Shown one piece after another: positions 51,471 to 64,000 of a DNA stretch of 64,000 bases. A program made the position numbers and the translations under genes. The notes under the pieces are model-generated. The model ran no database searches. It was not told where the DNA came from and saw only the letters and a program-made list of their open reading frames with translations. Position 1 is the stretch's first letter. The number at the start of each line of letters is the position of its first letter. This DNA comes from Microstegium vimineum (Eukaryota > Streptophyta > Magnoliopsida > Poales > Poaceae): contig CM039137.1 in the NCBI GenBank assembly GCA_022036555.1, forward strand, positions 26,281,862 to 26,345,861, given 5' to 3'.

Positions 51471-54400
51471 ATGTTTGGAAACATTGGAAAGATCCCCATC
51501 ATCGGCGACATCACGGGCAGCAACAAGAATGCGCGCCTCAAGGGCAACGTGGTGCTCGTGCGCAAGACCGTGCTCGGCTTGGACGTCACCAGCATCGCCG
51601 GCTCCCTCATCGACGGCGTCGGCGAGTTCCTCGGCCGCGGCGTCACCTGCCAGCTTATCAGCTCCACCGTCGTCGACCCCAGTGAGCACTGAGCAGAGCA
51701 CCTCCCTCCTCCCTCTCTGCCTCTCAACTGTCTTACATGCATCAGTAACAAAGCGAAAAAAAAATGTCGTTTTCAAAAACAGAAAGCGACAAAAAATAAA
51801 CCAACGGATGGATGCTTCATGCTTGAGACGTACTACAATGACGAAAACCACGGCCGACCAATCCACTCTAAATCTACTACTCCCTTCATACTAAAAAAAA
51901 AATTATCGTTTTAGAAAATATCATAGTCTTTAAAGTATAACTTTGATCATTTATTTTTAAAGAAATATTTATTGATATATATATATATACTTTACGAAAA
52001 TATTTTTTTAAAACAAATCTATTGATATGATTTTCACATTTTCAAATTTAACAACTTAAAAATTATTCATGATTTATATTCTCATGTTTAACTAAAATTT
52101 TGTTCTAAATAATAAGTTTTTTTTAGTATAGATGGATAGTAGTACAGTAAACCGGATCTAGACAAGGAACGGATAATTATATGTAACTGTATATTTTTCA
52201 CATATACTAGTAGCCTAGTAGGAGTACACATACATTTTGCACGTTGGTCGTCTCTGGCTCTCTGAATCTCTGGTACCCTTTTTTTTTTAAAAAAAAACTC
52301 TGGGACTGACGCTGACGTTGACCGGCGCGCGTGCTGCGCTTGCAGACAATGGGAACCGCGGGAAGGTGGGCACGGAGGCGAGCCTGGAGCAGTGGCTGCT
52401 GAGCCCGCCGCCGCTTCTGTCCAGCGACAACCAGTTCCGCGTCACCTTCGACTGGGAGGTGGAGAAGCAGGGCATTCCGGGCGCCATCATCGTCAAGAAC
52501 AACCACGCCTCCGAGTTCTTCCTCAAGACCATCACACTCGACAACGTCCCCGGCCACGGCGTCATCGTCTTCGTCGCCAACTCATGGATCTACCCGCAGT
52601 CCAAGTACCGCTACAACCGCGTCTTCTTCGCCAACGACGTGAGTATTTCAGATCAGCCCATGGTTCGATCATTACAGTAGCAAACAAAATAACAGATGAA
52701 CCTGAGGAGGTGACATGAGAACACACGTGTTCCTCTCTTGTTGGTTTGATCTACACGTACAGACGTACCTGCCCAGCCAGATGCCGGCGGCGCTGAAGCC
52801 ATACCGCGACGACGAGCTCCGGAACCTGAGAGGCGACGACCAGCAGGGGCCATACCAGGAGCACGACCGCGTCTACCGCTACGACGTCTACAACGACCTC
52901 GGCCTGCCTGACAGCGGCAACCCGCGCCCCGTCCTCGGCGGCACCAAGGAACTCCCGTACCCGCGCCGCGGCCGCACCGGGCGGAAGCCCACCAGAACCG
53001 GTGCGTGTCCGGTGTTTTCTTCCCTGTTTTAACCTACGTACGGAGAACGCAGACCAACAATGTTAGCTTTTGATTGATGCTGGCACGACGACGACGACCT
53101 ACAGATCCCAGCAGCGAGAGCAGGCTGACGCTGGTGGACGGCGACGTCTACGTGCCGCGCGACGAGCGTTTCGGCCACATCAAGAAGTCGGACTTCTACG
53201 GCTACGCGATCAAGGCGCTGGTGAACGCCGTCATCCCGGCGATCCGCACCTACGTCGACCTGTCACCCGGCGAGTTCGACTCCTTCAAGGACATCATGAA
53301 GCTCTACGAGGGCGGGATCCAGCTGCCCAAGATACCGGCCCTTGAGGACCTGCGGAAGCAGTTCCCGCTCGAGCTCGTCAAGGATGTCCTCCCCGTCGGC
53401 GGCGACTACCTCCTCAAGCTCCCCATGCCGCAAATCATCAAAGGTACGTAGTAGACCCTTGCTGCGTGTAACTACTGATGCGGAACTGTCTTTGATTTAG
53501 TTATTAAATAAATATGGTCACCAATTCCATCTCGATTATAATTCATTCTGGCTATATATATATGCAGAGGACAAGACAGGTTGGATGACGGATGAGGAGT
53601 TTGGACGGGAGATTCTCGCCGGCGTGAACCCCATGCTCGTCAAGCGTCTCACGGTGTTCCCTCCGAGGAGCACTCTTGACCCGAGCAAGTACGGCGACCA
53701 CACGAGCACCATCACGGAGGCGCACCTGGAGAGCAAGCTGGAGGGCCTCACCGTGCAGCAGGCACTGGACGGCAACCGGCTCTACATCCTGGACCACCAC
53801 GACAACTTCATGCCGTTCCTGGTCCGAATCAACAGCCTTGAGGGCAACTTCATCTACGCCACCAGGACGCTGCTGTTCCTGCGCGGCGACGGCACGCTGG
53901 TGCCAGTGGCCATCGAGCTGAGCCTGCCGGAGCTCCGGGACGGCCTGACCACCGCCAAGAGCACCGTGTACACGCCGACGTCGACGACCGGCGCGGAGGC
54001 GTGGGTGTGGCACCTCGCCAAGGCGTACGCCAACGTGAACGACTACTGCTGGCACCAGCTGATCAGCCACTGGCTCAACACCCACGCCGTGATGGAGCCG
54101 TTCGTCATCGCCACCAACCGGCAGCTCAGCGTGACGCACCCCGTGCACAAGCTGCTGCTGCCGCACTACCGTGACACCATGAACATTAACTCCAATGCGC
54201 GCCAGATGCTCGTCAACGCCGGCGGCATCTTCGAGACCACCGTGTTCCCGCGCCAGTACGCGTTCGAGATGTCCTCTGTCATCTACAAGAACTGGAACTT
54301 CACCGAGCAGGCTCTCCCTGACGACCTCATCAAGAGGTTAGTCGGTCTAGCTTGTGTGTACTAGTTCACTAGCAATTGCGAAGAGTGATCGAGCCAACAC

Positions 54401-55197
54401 TAATGCAAATATAATGTGCATGCAGAGGCATGGCGGTCACCGACCCATCGAGCCCGTACAAGGTGCGGCTGCTGGTGGAGGACTACCCGTACGCGTCGGA
54501 CGGGCTGGCAATCTGGCACGCCATCGAGCAGTGGGTGACGGAGTACCTGGGCATCTACTACCCCAACGACGGCGTGCTGCAGGCGGACGTGGAGCTGCAG
54601 GCGTGGTGGAAGGAGGCGCGCGACGTCGGGCACGCAGACCTCAAGGACGCGCCCTGGTGGCCCAAGATGCAGACGGTGGCGGAGCTGGCCAAGGCCTGCA
54701 CCACCATCATCTGGATCGCGTCGGCGCTGCACGCCGCCGTCAATTTCGGGCAGTACCCGTACGCCGGGTACCTCCCAAACCGGCCGTCCGTGAGCCGGAA
54801 GCCGATGCCAGCGCCGGGCAGCGAGGAGTACGCGGAACTGGGCAAAAACCCGGAGAAGGTGTTCGTGCGCGCCATCACGAGCCAGTTCCAGGCCCTCGTC
54901 GGCATCTCGCTGCTGGAGATCCTGTCCAGCCACTCCTCCGACGAGGTGTACCTCGGGCAGCGCGACACGCCGGAGTGGACGTCGGACGCCAAGGCGCAGG
55001 AGGCGTTCCGGCGGTTCGGCTCGCGGCTGACGGAGATCGAGAGCCGCGTGATGACCATGAACGCCGACCCACGGCTCAAGAACCGCAACGGGCCGGCCAA
55101 GTTCCCCTACACGCTGCTCTACCCCAACACCTCCGACAAGAAGGGCGATGCCGCCGGCATCACCGCCAAGGGCATTCCAAACAGCATCTCCATCTGA
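51471..55197 (+). CDS. 9-lipoxygenase LOX-B (complete, 873 aa)
   Basis: Exons 51471-51681, 52346-52638, 52763-53000, 53105-53443, 53568-54336 and 54426-55197 join without a break. The start [13 protein letters not shown] lies downstream of the TATA box; an in-frame extension to 51246 was rejected because it begins upstream of that box. An N-terminal PLAT/LH2 domain (about 40-165) precedes the catalytic domain. Iron ligands are His528, His533, His719, Asn723 and the C-terminal Ile873 (tail GIPNSISI). ETTVFP (TV) indicates 9-oxygenation and Ala before RQ the S product. There is no plastid transit peptide. It makes 9-hydroperoxy fatty acids for the cytosolic 9-LOX oxylipin branch used in defence and development. 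The intron found between RLT and VFPPRS in LOX-C is missing, and the coding sequence runs straight through. No defect seen. Confidence 0.95.
51880..52139. mobile_element. Stowaway-like MITE in LOX-B intron 1, 260 bp
   Basis: Left CTCCCTTCATACTAAAA, right TTTTAGTATAGATGGATAG; TA at 51878-51879 and 52140-52141. Confidence 0.65.
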
Positions 55198-58100
55198 TCG
55201 GAGTTCTGAGCGTTTTCCTGGTCCACAGTTGCGCGTTATTGTGCAAATTAATAGCCAAAAATACTCCTCCTTTACGGAAGCCGCTTCAGTTCCCCAATAA
55301 TGAAATGAAGTTAATTTGTGTCCCATCTTTTTTTTCTCTTAAATAACGGAGTATGTCAGGCATATAAAATAAGGTTACATAGGAGTATTTTACAACGTGA
55401 AAGGGTAAATTAAAAAGGAACTAGAAAACTCAGCGCGGCGCCCTCTTTGAGTGCACCAGCCTAGATTTAGTGTAAACTTGGATTCAGACCCAACTGCTAT
55501 TTTATTAATTTAAAAGTAGCCAATCAACAAAAACATCAACTCTGGCCACAAAACTTGTACCATAAAGCTTGTTGTAATTGTTTATCAGGAATTTCAGCGC
55601 TAATATACATCATGTCCATGAATGTAAGATATCCTCAATATCAGCACATGCAAAGTATCATTAGTATTTTTTTTCTTTCCTGTGGCCCAAGTATTATCAT
55701 CTTAACAACAAAAGGGGAGACGACGGGGGAGGGAAGAAAAGAAATGCCCATTGTCCATGGAGTGGAGCTAACAGATCATATGTAGTTCTATTATTGTAGG
55801 CGCAACCGAAGTCAGTCATCTTCATGGATATTCTTTGCCTTGCAGAGGACACAACCCAAAAAATGAAAACAGTAAATCTAGTGGGAAGGGAGAGACAATT
55901 CCTTCGGTAGGCAACATAGAGTGCTCTAAATACGAGACCACAGTGCATGAAAACAATCTAGTTGCCTTCTTACACTATACTATGGATAATGAAGTGAGAT
56001 CCTTGAATTGTAATAAGCTAGCATCAGGTATTAGATGGTAACATATAATATGTTTTATGTAGTTTTGGAACTCATGTAAGAAAAATGCATCCTTGTTAAA
56101 AAAAATTATATATACTTTTAGAATATGTATTTTGCAAAGATTTTTTATAAATATATTTTGTAAAGTTGTTTGGCTTGAAGAAAACATGGTGGCTAATTAA
56201 GTGCAATTGTGCAAATAACTTGTACTAATAAAGAACTAAAAAATGGAAGCTAGTAAAGACATGTGGTTACATTTAGCTAATCAACAGTGAGGTACGACTG
56301 TTAAAAGACTTAAGGAGCATAGGCAGAAATTATTAGTGAAAGAAAACTTCATTAGTTAATGGTCAAAATATTTTCTCAAGGTAATAGTAATTTTGTGCTT
56401 ACAGAAGATATGGAGCATCATGGATTGACATAGATTTTTTATAATCACAAACCTATAAGATTAGTATTTTGATATTGCCTCTAATTCGCTAATTTCTACA
56501 AATGAGATGAAGTGTAGTTTTGTGAACCAACGATGCATTAGTTTAGCAAGTCTGCACTTTGTAGTCAGTTTCGACTTTTGAGCCTTTGTATAGACACTTC
56601 AACTATGATGATTTTAAAAAAAGGTCATCAGTTCAACTATTCTATGTAACTTATTAGTCTTAGTTTACCAAATTATGAGATATTTTAAACACAAATTATT
56701 CATTCGCTTCAGATAAATTATTGAGGTAAAGGGTCCCTCAAGAATCACAAACAACTATCGGAAATAGAAGTTACGGGTGGGGCGCGGCCATAGCCATCTC
56801 GAGGCCAGCAGCTGGGAACGGGCACGAAGGGGGTCACGGGCCGGCTGGGGATAGGCTCCCGCGCAGCCAGATGCAGAGCCAGCGCGGCCGGCAGCAGAGG
56901 GCGAAAGACGAGCAAGTCAGAGAAGCAAGAGAGAGGTGCGAGCGGTGGCGACTACAGGGGCTCCCGCGACCGCGGCGCGCGTGGCCTGGCCTGGGTCAGT
57001 GGGTCTCCCGCTATGGCGGCTCTCCCGCGCGAGGCCGCGGCTGGTGGCGGCAGGGTGCGGTCGCGCGTGGCCTGGGCGGTTGCGGGTCGTCTCCTGCGCG
57101 GCGGCGCGTGGTGGATGAGGCCGACGGCGACGATTTCCGGCTGTCACCCAGGCGCTCGTCACCAGGCTGCCGGTGGGTACTGCAGCTGGCCTCTCTCGCG
57201 TTTCCTTCGCACGCCCATCGATTGTCTATCAGCCCTGAGTATATCAGATTAAAAGATGAAAGTACTACTCACGCCGCTTTCTTCTATGGGATGCGCACGT
57301 CACTGTTCACCTGTTGTTTGTGCTTTATGTGTGCCTCAGCTGGAAGATGGAAGTGCATTTTTCACTAAGTGCTTGCTGATTGACTCAAGGGCCTGCTCTT
57401 TTCTTTCTTTTTTTGAACTTTGGGCCTGCTCTTCGTATGCCTGGAAGATGAAGGGCATGAGAGACAAAGAGACTTGAGAAGAGTCCTCTAGAGCTTATAT
57501 GACAGGTGACTGGAAAACACCCACGCTAGCGTTAATTTTAACCGCACGATTTACATGGCATATAATCGGATGGTAGAAAATTTTTGAATGACGTGGCACG
57601 CTGTACTGCTCGAGCTTGGACTTGAGTTTCGAAAGGTAAAAGATTGTACTGTTTCTTGATTCTTATGCAACTCTAAATTTCCGTACACCAATATCCAAGT
57701 ACAAGTTAAGCCAAGTTGTGTCTAGATCCGACTGAGGCAACAAATTCAGGGCTTGTCTGAGACTGCTCTGTTTTCAGTTCTGCTTCATATTTTTTAGTCA
57801 AATGGTTTCACCTCTACGCACACAACTCCAGAAAAAAAAAGTAAAGTTGTGAGAGGTACTCCACAAACTCTAGTTTTTTGTGAAGCTGCTCCATAGTGGT
57901 GTTTATAGAGCAGTCCCAAACAGGCCCTCAAAACAAATCACTATAAGGCTATCCGCACTTTTCGTCCTCTATATACATCATCTAAAAGGAATATTTCATT
58001 CTGGTCAGCAAGATTTCTTTCTCTATACAAATTTCTTCTGCACCCATCATTCTCTACATCTCATACTCTATATTATCAACCAACAGCGGGTCCACATGTT

Positions 58101-59124
58101 TATAAATAAAATTTATCTAAATATATTCATATAAGATCTTGTTTTAAAAGATTTATTGAAACAAATTTAATGGTGCAAACATAATTTAATTTTGTCTTTT
58201 CGTTTGTAAGTTATAATATTTTTTTAGTTCTTTTGAAAAAGTTTTACACGCGAATCGAGGAGAAAAAGCAACTCGCCTTCGTCAGTTGGCCAGCGCTCTC
58301 TGCGCGTTTCCCTCCTACCGCGCGCCACAGGTACCGCGTCCCTGTTCCTTCGGGTTAGTTAGCGCGAGGATAGGGTACTGCGCTGCGTGAATTTTATTCC
58401 TCGAGTGAACTTTAGCGCGTAGCGGTGCAGACAGCCTAAGCCTGGAAGCGAAAACAAATCACTGAAAGCCTGAAAGCGCTGCAAGCCTGTCAGCAGTCAG
58501 ACATTGAAGCGTGGAGAAGGGAAAGATAGGGAGCAGAGGAACAAGGACAGAGGAGAATCGGGGTTTTGTTTATAGGTACTTCGTAATCCTTGATGGTTTG
58601 TTACAGGGCGTACTACTCGCCATATGTACACAGCATCAGTAGGATCAATGGGGCTTGCAAAGGCACACTTTTTTTTTTTGAAACTTGCAAAGGCACACTT
58701 AGTCACACGCACAAAAAAAAGGCCCACTGGGCTCGGCGGTCATCCTTCCTTGACCGAACAGACTAACTCCCGGCTAGAAATGAGTCCAGCACGGCCTAAT
58801 AAAAACATCTCCAAGAGTCTTTCTAAATTTTACTCTCTAAATTATTATTTAGAGAGTCATTCGCATAAAAATCGTTTTTTTTATATTTTTTTACTTTCCA
58901 ACAGCTTTTTTATATCTCATGCACGTCATTCTCGTCTTTTATTTTTGGCTAGCGAAAAATCCGAAATAAAGGATGTCTATATTTAGATGACAATTTAGAT
59001 AAGCTGTTGGAGAATAATTTTTTATCAAAATCTCTATTCTTAACATTCAGGAAGGAAATAGAGAGTCTCCTTGAGATGCTCTAAGAAGAGCCTGATTACC
59101 TACAGTTCGAGGACTAGATACAGG

Positions 59125-59640
59125 TAGGGTTGGCTTAACGAGCCAGCTCGGCTCGACGCGACTCGTTCTTGCTTGTTAAACTGCAAGTCAGATAAAAAAA
59201 TATATTTATTTAAAATTTGAGAATAGTAATAATATAAAAGCTGTTTTTTTATAAGTCTTAAATCAAACAAAAAATAATATGTACTAATATATTATAGTAC
59301 TACACTTATACATATATTATCCATACTTTATATATCATACATAATGCATCCATATAAAAATAAAATAAATTTATATAATCTCAGTCAAAGTCCAAAAATT
59401 AACTAATTTAAAAGTGTAAAATATGAAGTTTTATAAACTGATAAATTTTAGGGTCAATAATTTTGGTTTATTAGGCTCACAAGTCAGCTCGAGCCAGCTC
59501 ACAAGTTGACTCATTACTTACACGAGCTAAAGTGTTAGCTCAACTCGTTAAACAAATATAAACGAGCTGAACCCAGCCGAGCCACTAATGAACCGAATCG
59601 AGCAAGCTATCAAGCTACAAGATTTTCGTGCAGCCTGCCT
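59125..59640. repeat. GAGCC/CTCG-rich MITE-like element
   Basis: Blocks such as AACGAGCCAGCTCGGCTCG at the left and AAACGAGCTGAACCCAGCCGA plus ATCGAGCAAGC-type sequence at the right flank an AT-rich centre. The pattern is a common grass repeat. Ends not fixed. Confidence 0.4.
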
Positions 59641-59719
59641 CGTGACAGACACTGTTGCTTAAACAACGTAGCAAGCAGCCGCCCACCCTTCCTTGAGGCC
59701 CCCCTCGAGGAGTGGTTGG

Positions 59720-59975
59720 GGGTGTGTGGTTGCTAGCCATACTTTGCCACACTTCACCTTAGGCGAGTTTGACCAAGTAGGTAAGTGTTTGGTTGGTAAC
59801 TAAGGTTAGACAAGATTCTTTTGGGTTTCATATGTCATAGAGTATAAAAACGTGGCAGATTCCCTTAGGCATGGTAAAGTGTGACAACTAATTTATTAGC
59901 CACACTTTATCACACTTGCTACATTTGCCTAAGGTTAGTTGTGGCAATCTATGGCTAACCTCAGTCTTAGCAGTG
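59720..59975. repeat. Tourist-like repeat remnant
   Basis: GGGGGTGTGTGGTTGCTAGCC at the left resembles a GGGxxTGTTTGG terminus. Blocks GCCACACTT and CCTTAGGC or GCCTAAGG recur in both orientations inside. No target duplication fixed. Confidence 0.35.
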
Positions 59976-60758
59976 TTTGCTCATGATAAAGGCTTCCGCA
60001 ACAACGTGACATCACCACGGTACCATGGCTGTGACGCCTGGACCGCTGACGTCGGGCGGAAGACGTTGGGCTCGTTGACGGACCCCTCGAGTCGCCGAGT
60101 AATGAAATGGATCATGGGTCCAGGTCCAGGTCCAGGAGCAGGAGCCCAACTACTTCGCCTAACGCGTAGGCCCTCGAAATTAAAACCTCGGCGTACTTCG
60201 TCAGTGTTACTCCGAGTCCCGATGGGCCGTGCGTGAGCCAAGGTAGACCAGTGTGTTAGTAGCGTTAATGGCGGCACATCTCCATTGGGCACGTACCGCT
60301 ACCGCTAGCAATGCCAGCCGATGGGGCAGCTCCGGGTTACTGCGTCCCGGAGTTTGAGTTGAATGCGCATTTGGAGGTACTACTTGAGGAGTACTCGCAG
60401 TAGATGTAGTACTTAAAATACTCCTACCAAATTGCAAAATAAATTCTACTGTTGCTTACCGAATAGATAATAAATAGATTTCACCGATTTTCAAATGACA
60501 AATGTTGCATACCTATAAAATTCTAGACCCGGATTTTAGATTGTACAAGAAATGGTTCTTCCGGACAATTCCAAATACCCAAATTTTAAATTCTTAGACC
60601 TGCCACTGCCTAAGTGTATATAGGTTAAGGACTAGAAAAAAAAAGTAAAAATAATTTAAACTCGTGATTTGGTGTGTTTTTTATAACAATTTCCCTAAAT
60701 TGACTAATTGTCATAAATTAAAGCTCTGCTTCATGAATTCAGCTCTCGCTTCCAACTG

Positions 60759-60770
60759 TATATATAAATA
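60759..60770 (+). promoter_or_regulatory. TATA box of LOX-C
   Basis: TATATATAAATA lies about 100 bases before the ATG. The surrounding promoter does not resemble the LOX-A/LOX-B block. Confidence 0.6.
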
Positions 60771-60867
60771 TATGTGTCGTGCAGCCTCAGCCAGATCGAG
60801 CTTTCACTCAACACTTCCTCCACAGCCCCAGCTAGTTAAGCCAGAGCTTTCAGGGAAGAAGCCAAAG

Positions 60868-63800
60868 ATGTTAGGACGACGGGGAATCGGAGAGCTAATA
60901 ACTGGGCATAAGAAAGGAAAGCTCAAGGGGTCGGTGGTGCTCACGCGCAAGAGCGTGCTCGGCCTCGATGTCACCAGCGTGGCTGGCGCCGTCATCGACG
61001 GCGTCGGCGAGTTCCTCGGCCGCGGCGTCACCTGCCAGCTTATCAGCTCCACCGTCGTCGACCCCAGTACGTGAGCTATGTATATTCCCTCTGTCCTTCT
61101 ATTTCGTCTGAGAACGATCGAACACGTCTTCACGTGAGTTTTTGTGCTGTGGCGGCATGCACTGACTTGTAACGGCGGGGGGGTCCGGCGGGGCAGACAA
61201 CGGGAACCGCGGCAAGGTGTGCGCGGAGTCGAGCCTGGAGACATGGCTGACGAAGCTTCCCTCGCTGACGTCCAGCGACTCCAAGTTCCGCGTGAGGTTC
61301 GACTGGGAGGTGGAGAAGCACGGCGTGCCGGGCGCCGTCATCGTCAAGAACAACCACGGCTCCGAGTTCTTCCTCAAGACCATCACCCTCGACGACGTCC
61401 CCGGCCGTGGCACCATCGTCTTCGTCGCCAACTCTTGGGTCTACCCGCAGTGCAAGTACCATTACAGCCGCGTCTTCTTCACCAACGACGTACGTGAGTG
61501 ATCACTACCAAAATGGTGGAGTTCTCCTAGTGTTTTAGGTAGTAATAAAACACTAACACTAATTATAGCACATGAGAATTTCACTAGGAGACATTTAGTA
61601 GGGAAAATTTGTACTAAATTTTTAACTACCAAAACATTAGGAGAAGCCCACCTCACTAGGAGAAGTTTAATATTTTGGTAGTGGATGATCCGCTCGATCC
61701 ATCGATTAACGCCACTGTCACGCACGCGTCTGGCTTTGTACTGGCTACGTACTGACACAAGCATGCTTGAGGATCGGAACATGCAGACGTACTTGCCGGA
61801 GCAGATGCCGGAGGCCCTGAAGCCTTACCGCGACGACGAGCTCCGGATCCTGAGGGGCGACGACCAGCAAGGCCCGTACAAGGCGCACGAACGCGTCTAC
61901 CGCTACGACGTCTACAACGACATTGGCAACCCCGACGGCGGCAATCCGCGCCCCACCCTCGGCGGCTCCAAGGAATTCCCCTACCCGCGCCGCTGCCGCA
62001 CCGGTCGGAAACCCACCAAAACCGGTGCGTGTGCGTCTGTCTGTCTGTCTCCCAAGATCGATCCTTGAATTTTGTTTCACCACGAATTTAACCAAGTGTT
62101 TAACCCACTTTTATCTTGCAACGATATGATGGCGCAATGGGCAACGCAGCAGACCCTAGCTGTGAGAGCACGCTGACGCTGCTGATCGACGGCGACATCT
62201 ACGTGCCGCGCGACGAGGTGTTCGGGCAGATCAAGAAGGCGGACTTCTACGGCTTCGTGATCAAGTCGTTTGGGACCAGCATCTTCGACGTGTCGCCAGG
62301 CGAGTTCGACTCCTTGGACGACGTCGTCAGGCTCTACGAGGGTGGGATCAAGCTGCCCAAAATCCAAGCCCTCGAGGAGCTGCGGAAGCAGATCCCGCTC
62401 CATCTCGTCAGGGATATCCTTCCCGCCGGTGGCGACTACCTCCTCAAGCATCCCGTACCACAGATCATCAAAGGTCAACATGCGTGCACAGTGCACACAC
62501 ACCTCTCTTTGCATTGCTTAAAGGTAATTATGTCATGCATACATATACACCTACAGAGGACAAGAAAGCTTGGATGACCGATGAAGAGTTCGCCCGGGAG
62601 ATTCTCGCAGGCGTCAACCCCATGATCATCACGCGCCTCACGGTGAGCGCCATCGATAAACACACATTGTTAATATATAACAGTCATATAGGAGTACTAA
62701 TATACATGTTATGGTCATGTTTAGTTACATCATAAATCCAAAATCTCAACTATTTTGGATTTTAAAATCTAGAATGCAAAATATATTCAGTGGACTGTTT
62801 AGTTCCAACCAAATTTTGGCTTATTTTGGATTTCAATGTGAGGAACTGAGGATGACACACAAACCAATGTAAAGTTTGATTTATTTTAACATTTTAAGTC
62901 CAAAATCCAAAATGAAAAATGGACCATTTTTTATCAAAAATTTTGAGTGATATTTAGTTCTATTTTACAAAATAAAGAACCAAAATCTAAAATATTTTCG
63001 ATTTCATAGGGAACTAAACAGGGATTATATCAAGAATACGGGTTAATAATGTGTTGTATCCAGGTGTTCCCTCCAAGAAGCAAGCTTGACCCGAGCAAGT
63101 ACGGCGACCACACGAGCACCATCACTGAGGCGCATATCGAGAACAAGCTAGAGGGCCTCACCGTGCAGCAGGCACTGGACGGCAACCGGCTCTACATCCT
63201 GGACCACCACGACAACTTCATGCCGTTCCTGGTCAACATCAACAACATCGAGGGCAACTTCATCTACGCTGCCAGGACCCTGCTGTTCCTGCGGGCTGAC
63301 GGCACGCTGAAACCGCTGGCCATCGAGCTGAGCCTCCCGGAGCTCCGGGACGGCGGCATCACCGCCGCGAAGAGCGCCGTGTACACGCCGACGACGTCGA
63401 CGACCGGCGCGGAGGCGTGGGTGTGGCACCTCGCCAAGGCGTACGCCAACGTGAACGACTACTGCTGGCACCAGCTGATCAGCCACTGGCTCAACACCCA
63501 CGCGGTGATGGAGCCGTTCGTCATCGCGACGAGCCGGCAGCTCAGCGTGACGCACCCCGTGCACAAGCTGCTGCTCCCGCACTACCGCGACACCATGAAC
63601 ATCAACTCCAGCGCGCGCCAGTTGCTCGTCAACGCCGGCGGGTTCTTCGAGAGGACCGTCTTCCCGCGCCAGTACGCGTTCGAGATCTCCTCCAAAGTCT
63701 ACGGAAGCAGCTGGAACTTCACCGAGCAGGCACTCCCCGACGACCTCATCAAGAGGTGAGTGAGATGCTCTCGTCTACTCTGTCATTGAGATCGATCCAC

Positions 63801-64000
63801 CAGCGGTATAGTTATAAGAACAGAGAATGCTGCTGCTGATGTCAACAATGCAGAGGCATGGCCGTTCCAGATCCGTCGAGCCCGTACAAGGTGCGTCTCC
63901 TGATCGAGGACTACCCGTACGCGTCGGACGGGCTGGCCGTCTGGCACGCCATCGAGGAGTGGGTGACGGAGTACCTGGGCATCTACTACCCCAGCGACGG
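60868..64000 (+). CDS. 9-lipoxygenase LOX-C (3' end outside window)
   Basis: Seven exons are visible: 60868-61066, 61197-61489, 61787-62024, 62153-62473, 62557-62642, 63064-63755 and 63854 to the edge. All phases agree and no break is seen. The N-terminus ([20 protein letters not shown]) differs from LOX-A/B but joins the same PLAT domain. Exon 4 is 18 bases shorter than in LOX-B because the segment before VSPGEF (LSPGEF in LOX-B) is trimmed. The first two iron ligands are His520 and His525 in SHWLNTH. ERTVFP (TV) and Ala before RQ predict 9S-oxygenation. The last about 210 residues, with the other ligands, lie beyond the window. It has both introns that LOX-A and LOX-B lack, so it probably shows the older gene structure. 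Confidence 0.93.
61503..61683. mobile_element. CACTA-type MITE in LOX-C intron 2, 181 bp
   Basis: Starts CACTACCAAAATGGTGGAG and ends ATATTTTGGTAGTG. The outer 12 bases are perfect inverted repeats and an inner pair is CTCCTAGTG/CACTAGGAG. GAT flanks both ends (61500-61502, 61684-61686). Confidence 0.75.
62710..63025. mobile_element. Possible MITE in LOX-C intron 5
   Basis: GGTCATGTTTAGTTACATC at the left and GGGAACTAAACAGGGATT at the right are imperfect inverted repeats, and TTTTGGATTT-type blocks recur inside in both orientations. Target duplication unclear. Confidence 0.45.

Larger units (their letters stand above)
55198..60758. other. Intergenic DNA between LOX-B and LOX-C
   Basis: The first about 130 bases are 3' UTR (AATAAT at about 55297). 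A GC-rich patch (56780-57230) has open frames on both strands but no family match and may be a captured fragment. A patch at about 58250-58450 resembles degraded GC-rich repeat. No gene was recognised. Confidence 0.4.

Noticed and set aside
60664..60867. In-frame N-terminal extension of LOX-C (68 residues)
   Set aside because: It spans the TATA box at 60759-60770 and has no counterpart in other lipoxygenases; it should not be read as a transit peptide.

Overview
The window looks like nuclear DNA of a grass, most likely a panicoid such as sorghum, sugarcane or a relative. The evidence is intron-containing plant genes with GC-rich exons, AT-rich intergenic DNA packed with Stowaway, Tourist, CACTA, Helitron, Copia and Gypsy copies, and gene families typical of Poaceae. 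No tool was run. Exon limits come from reading splice sites, checking that the phases add up, and comparing the three lipoxygenase copies with one another. Family names come from recognised motifs.

Layout. 1-3827: minus-strand Ty1/copia retrotransposon, cut by the window edge, with one LTR, a PBS, a protease-integrase ORF and the start of RT; gag is missing. 3853-6250: possible minus-strand exons (weak) and a broken 5' end of an LRR receptor-kinase gene. 8382-10786 (minus): a four-exon gene for the plant SEP15/SelenoF-like ER protein. 10787-16500: intergenic DNA with Stowaway MITEs, a local duplication and long ATT and AT microsatellites. 16643-19032 (plus): a four-exon fructokinase gene. 21694-24599: a Helitron with exon-like pieces. 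25524-27581: a solo LTR with a 5-bp target duplication. 29460-29819: a Tourist-like MITE.

The right half holds three tandem, same-strand type-1 9-lipoxygenase genes: LOX-A (33475-36863), LOX-B (51471-55197) and LOX-C (60868 to the window end, incomplete). All keep the visible iron ligands, the TV pair of 9-LOX enzymes and the Ala of S-lipoxygenases, and none has a transit peptide, so cytosolic 9-hydroperoxide synthesis is expected. LOX-C has the fullest intron set. LOX-A lacks intron 3 and LOX-B lacks intron 5, both cleanly. LOX-A also lacks one base in exon 2, so it is either a recent pseudogene or a sequence error.

Between LOX-A and LOX-B lie a 1.8-kb TIR element, several MITEs, a diverged segmental duplication, a truncated Gypsy element with an antisense ORF, and a CACTA element that contains a solo LTR and a tRNA-derived SINE. 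The nesting is supported by target duplications. I found no CRISPR array, rRNA gene or convincing tRNA gene. The most unusual content is the different intron loss in the LOX paralogues, the LOX-A frameshift, the CxU-to-CMR change and GC-AG intron in the SEP15 gene, and the foldback in that gene's third intron.
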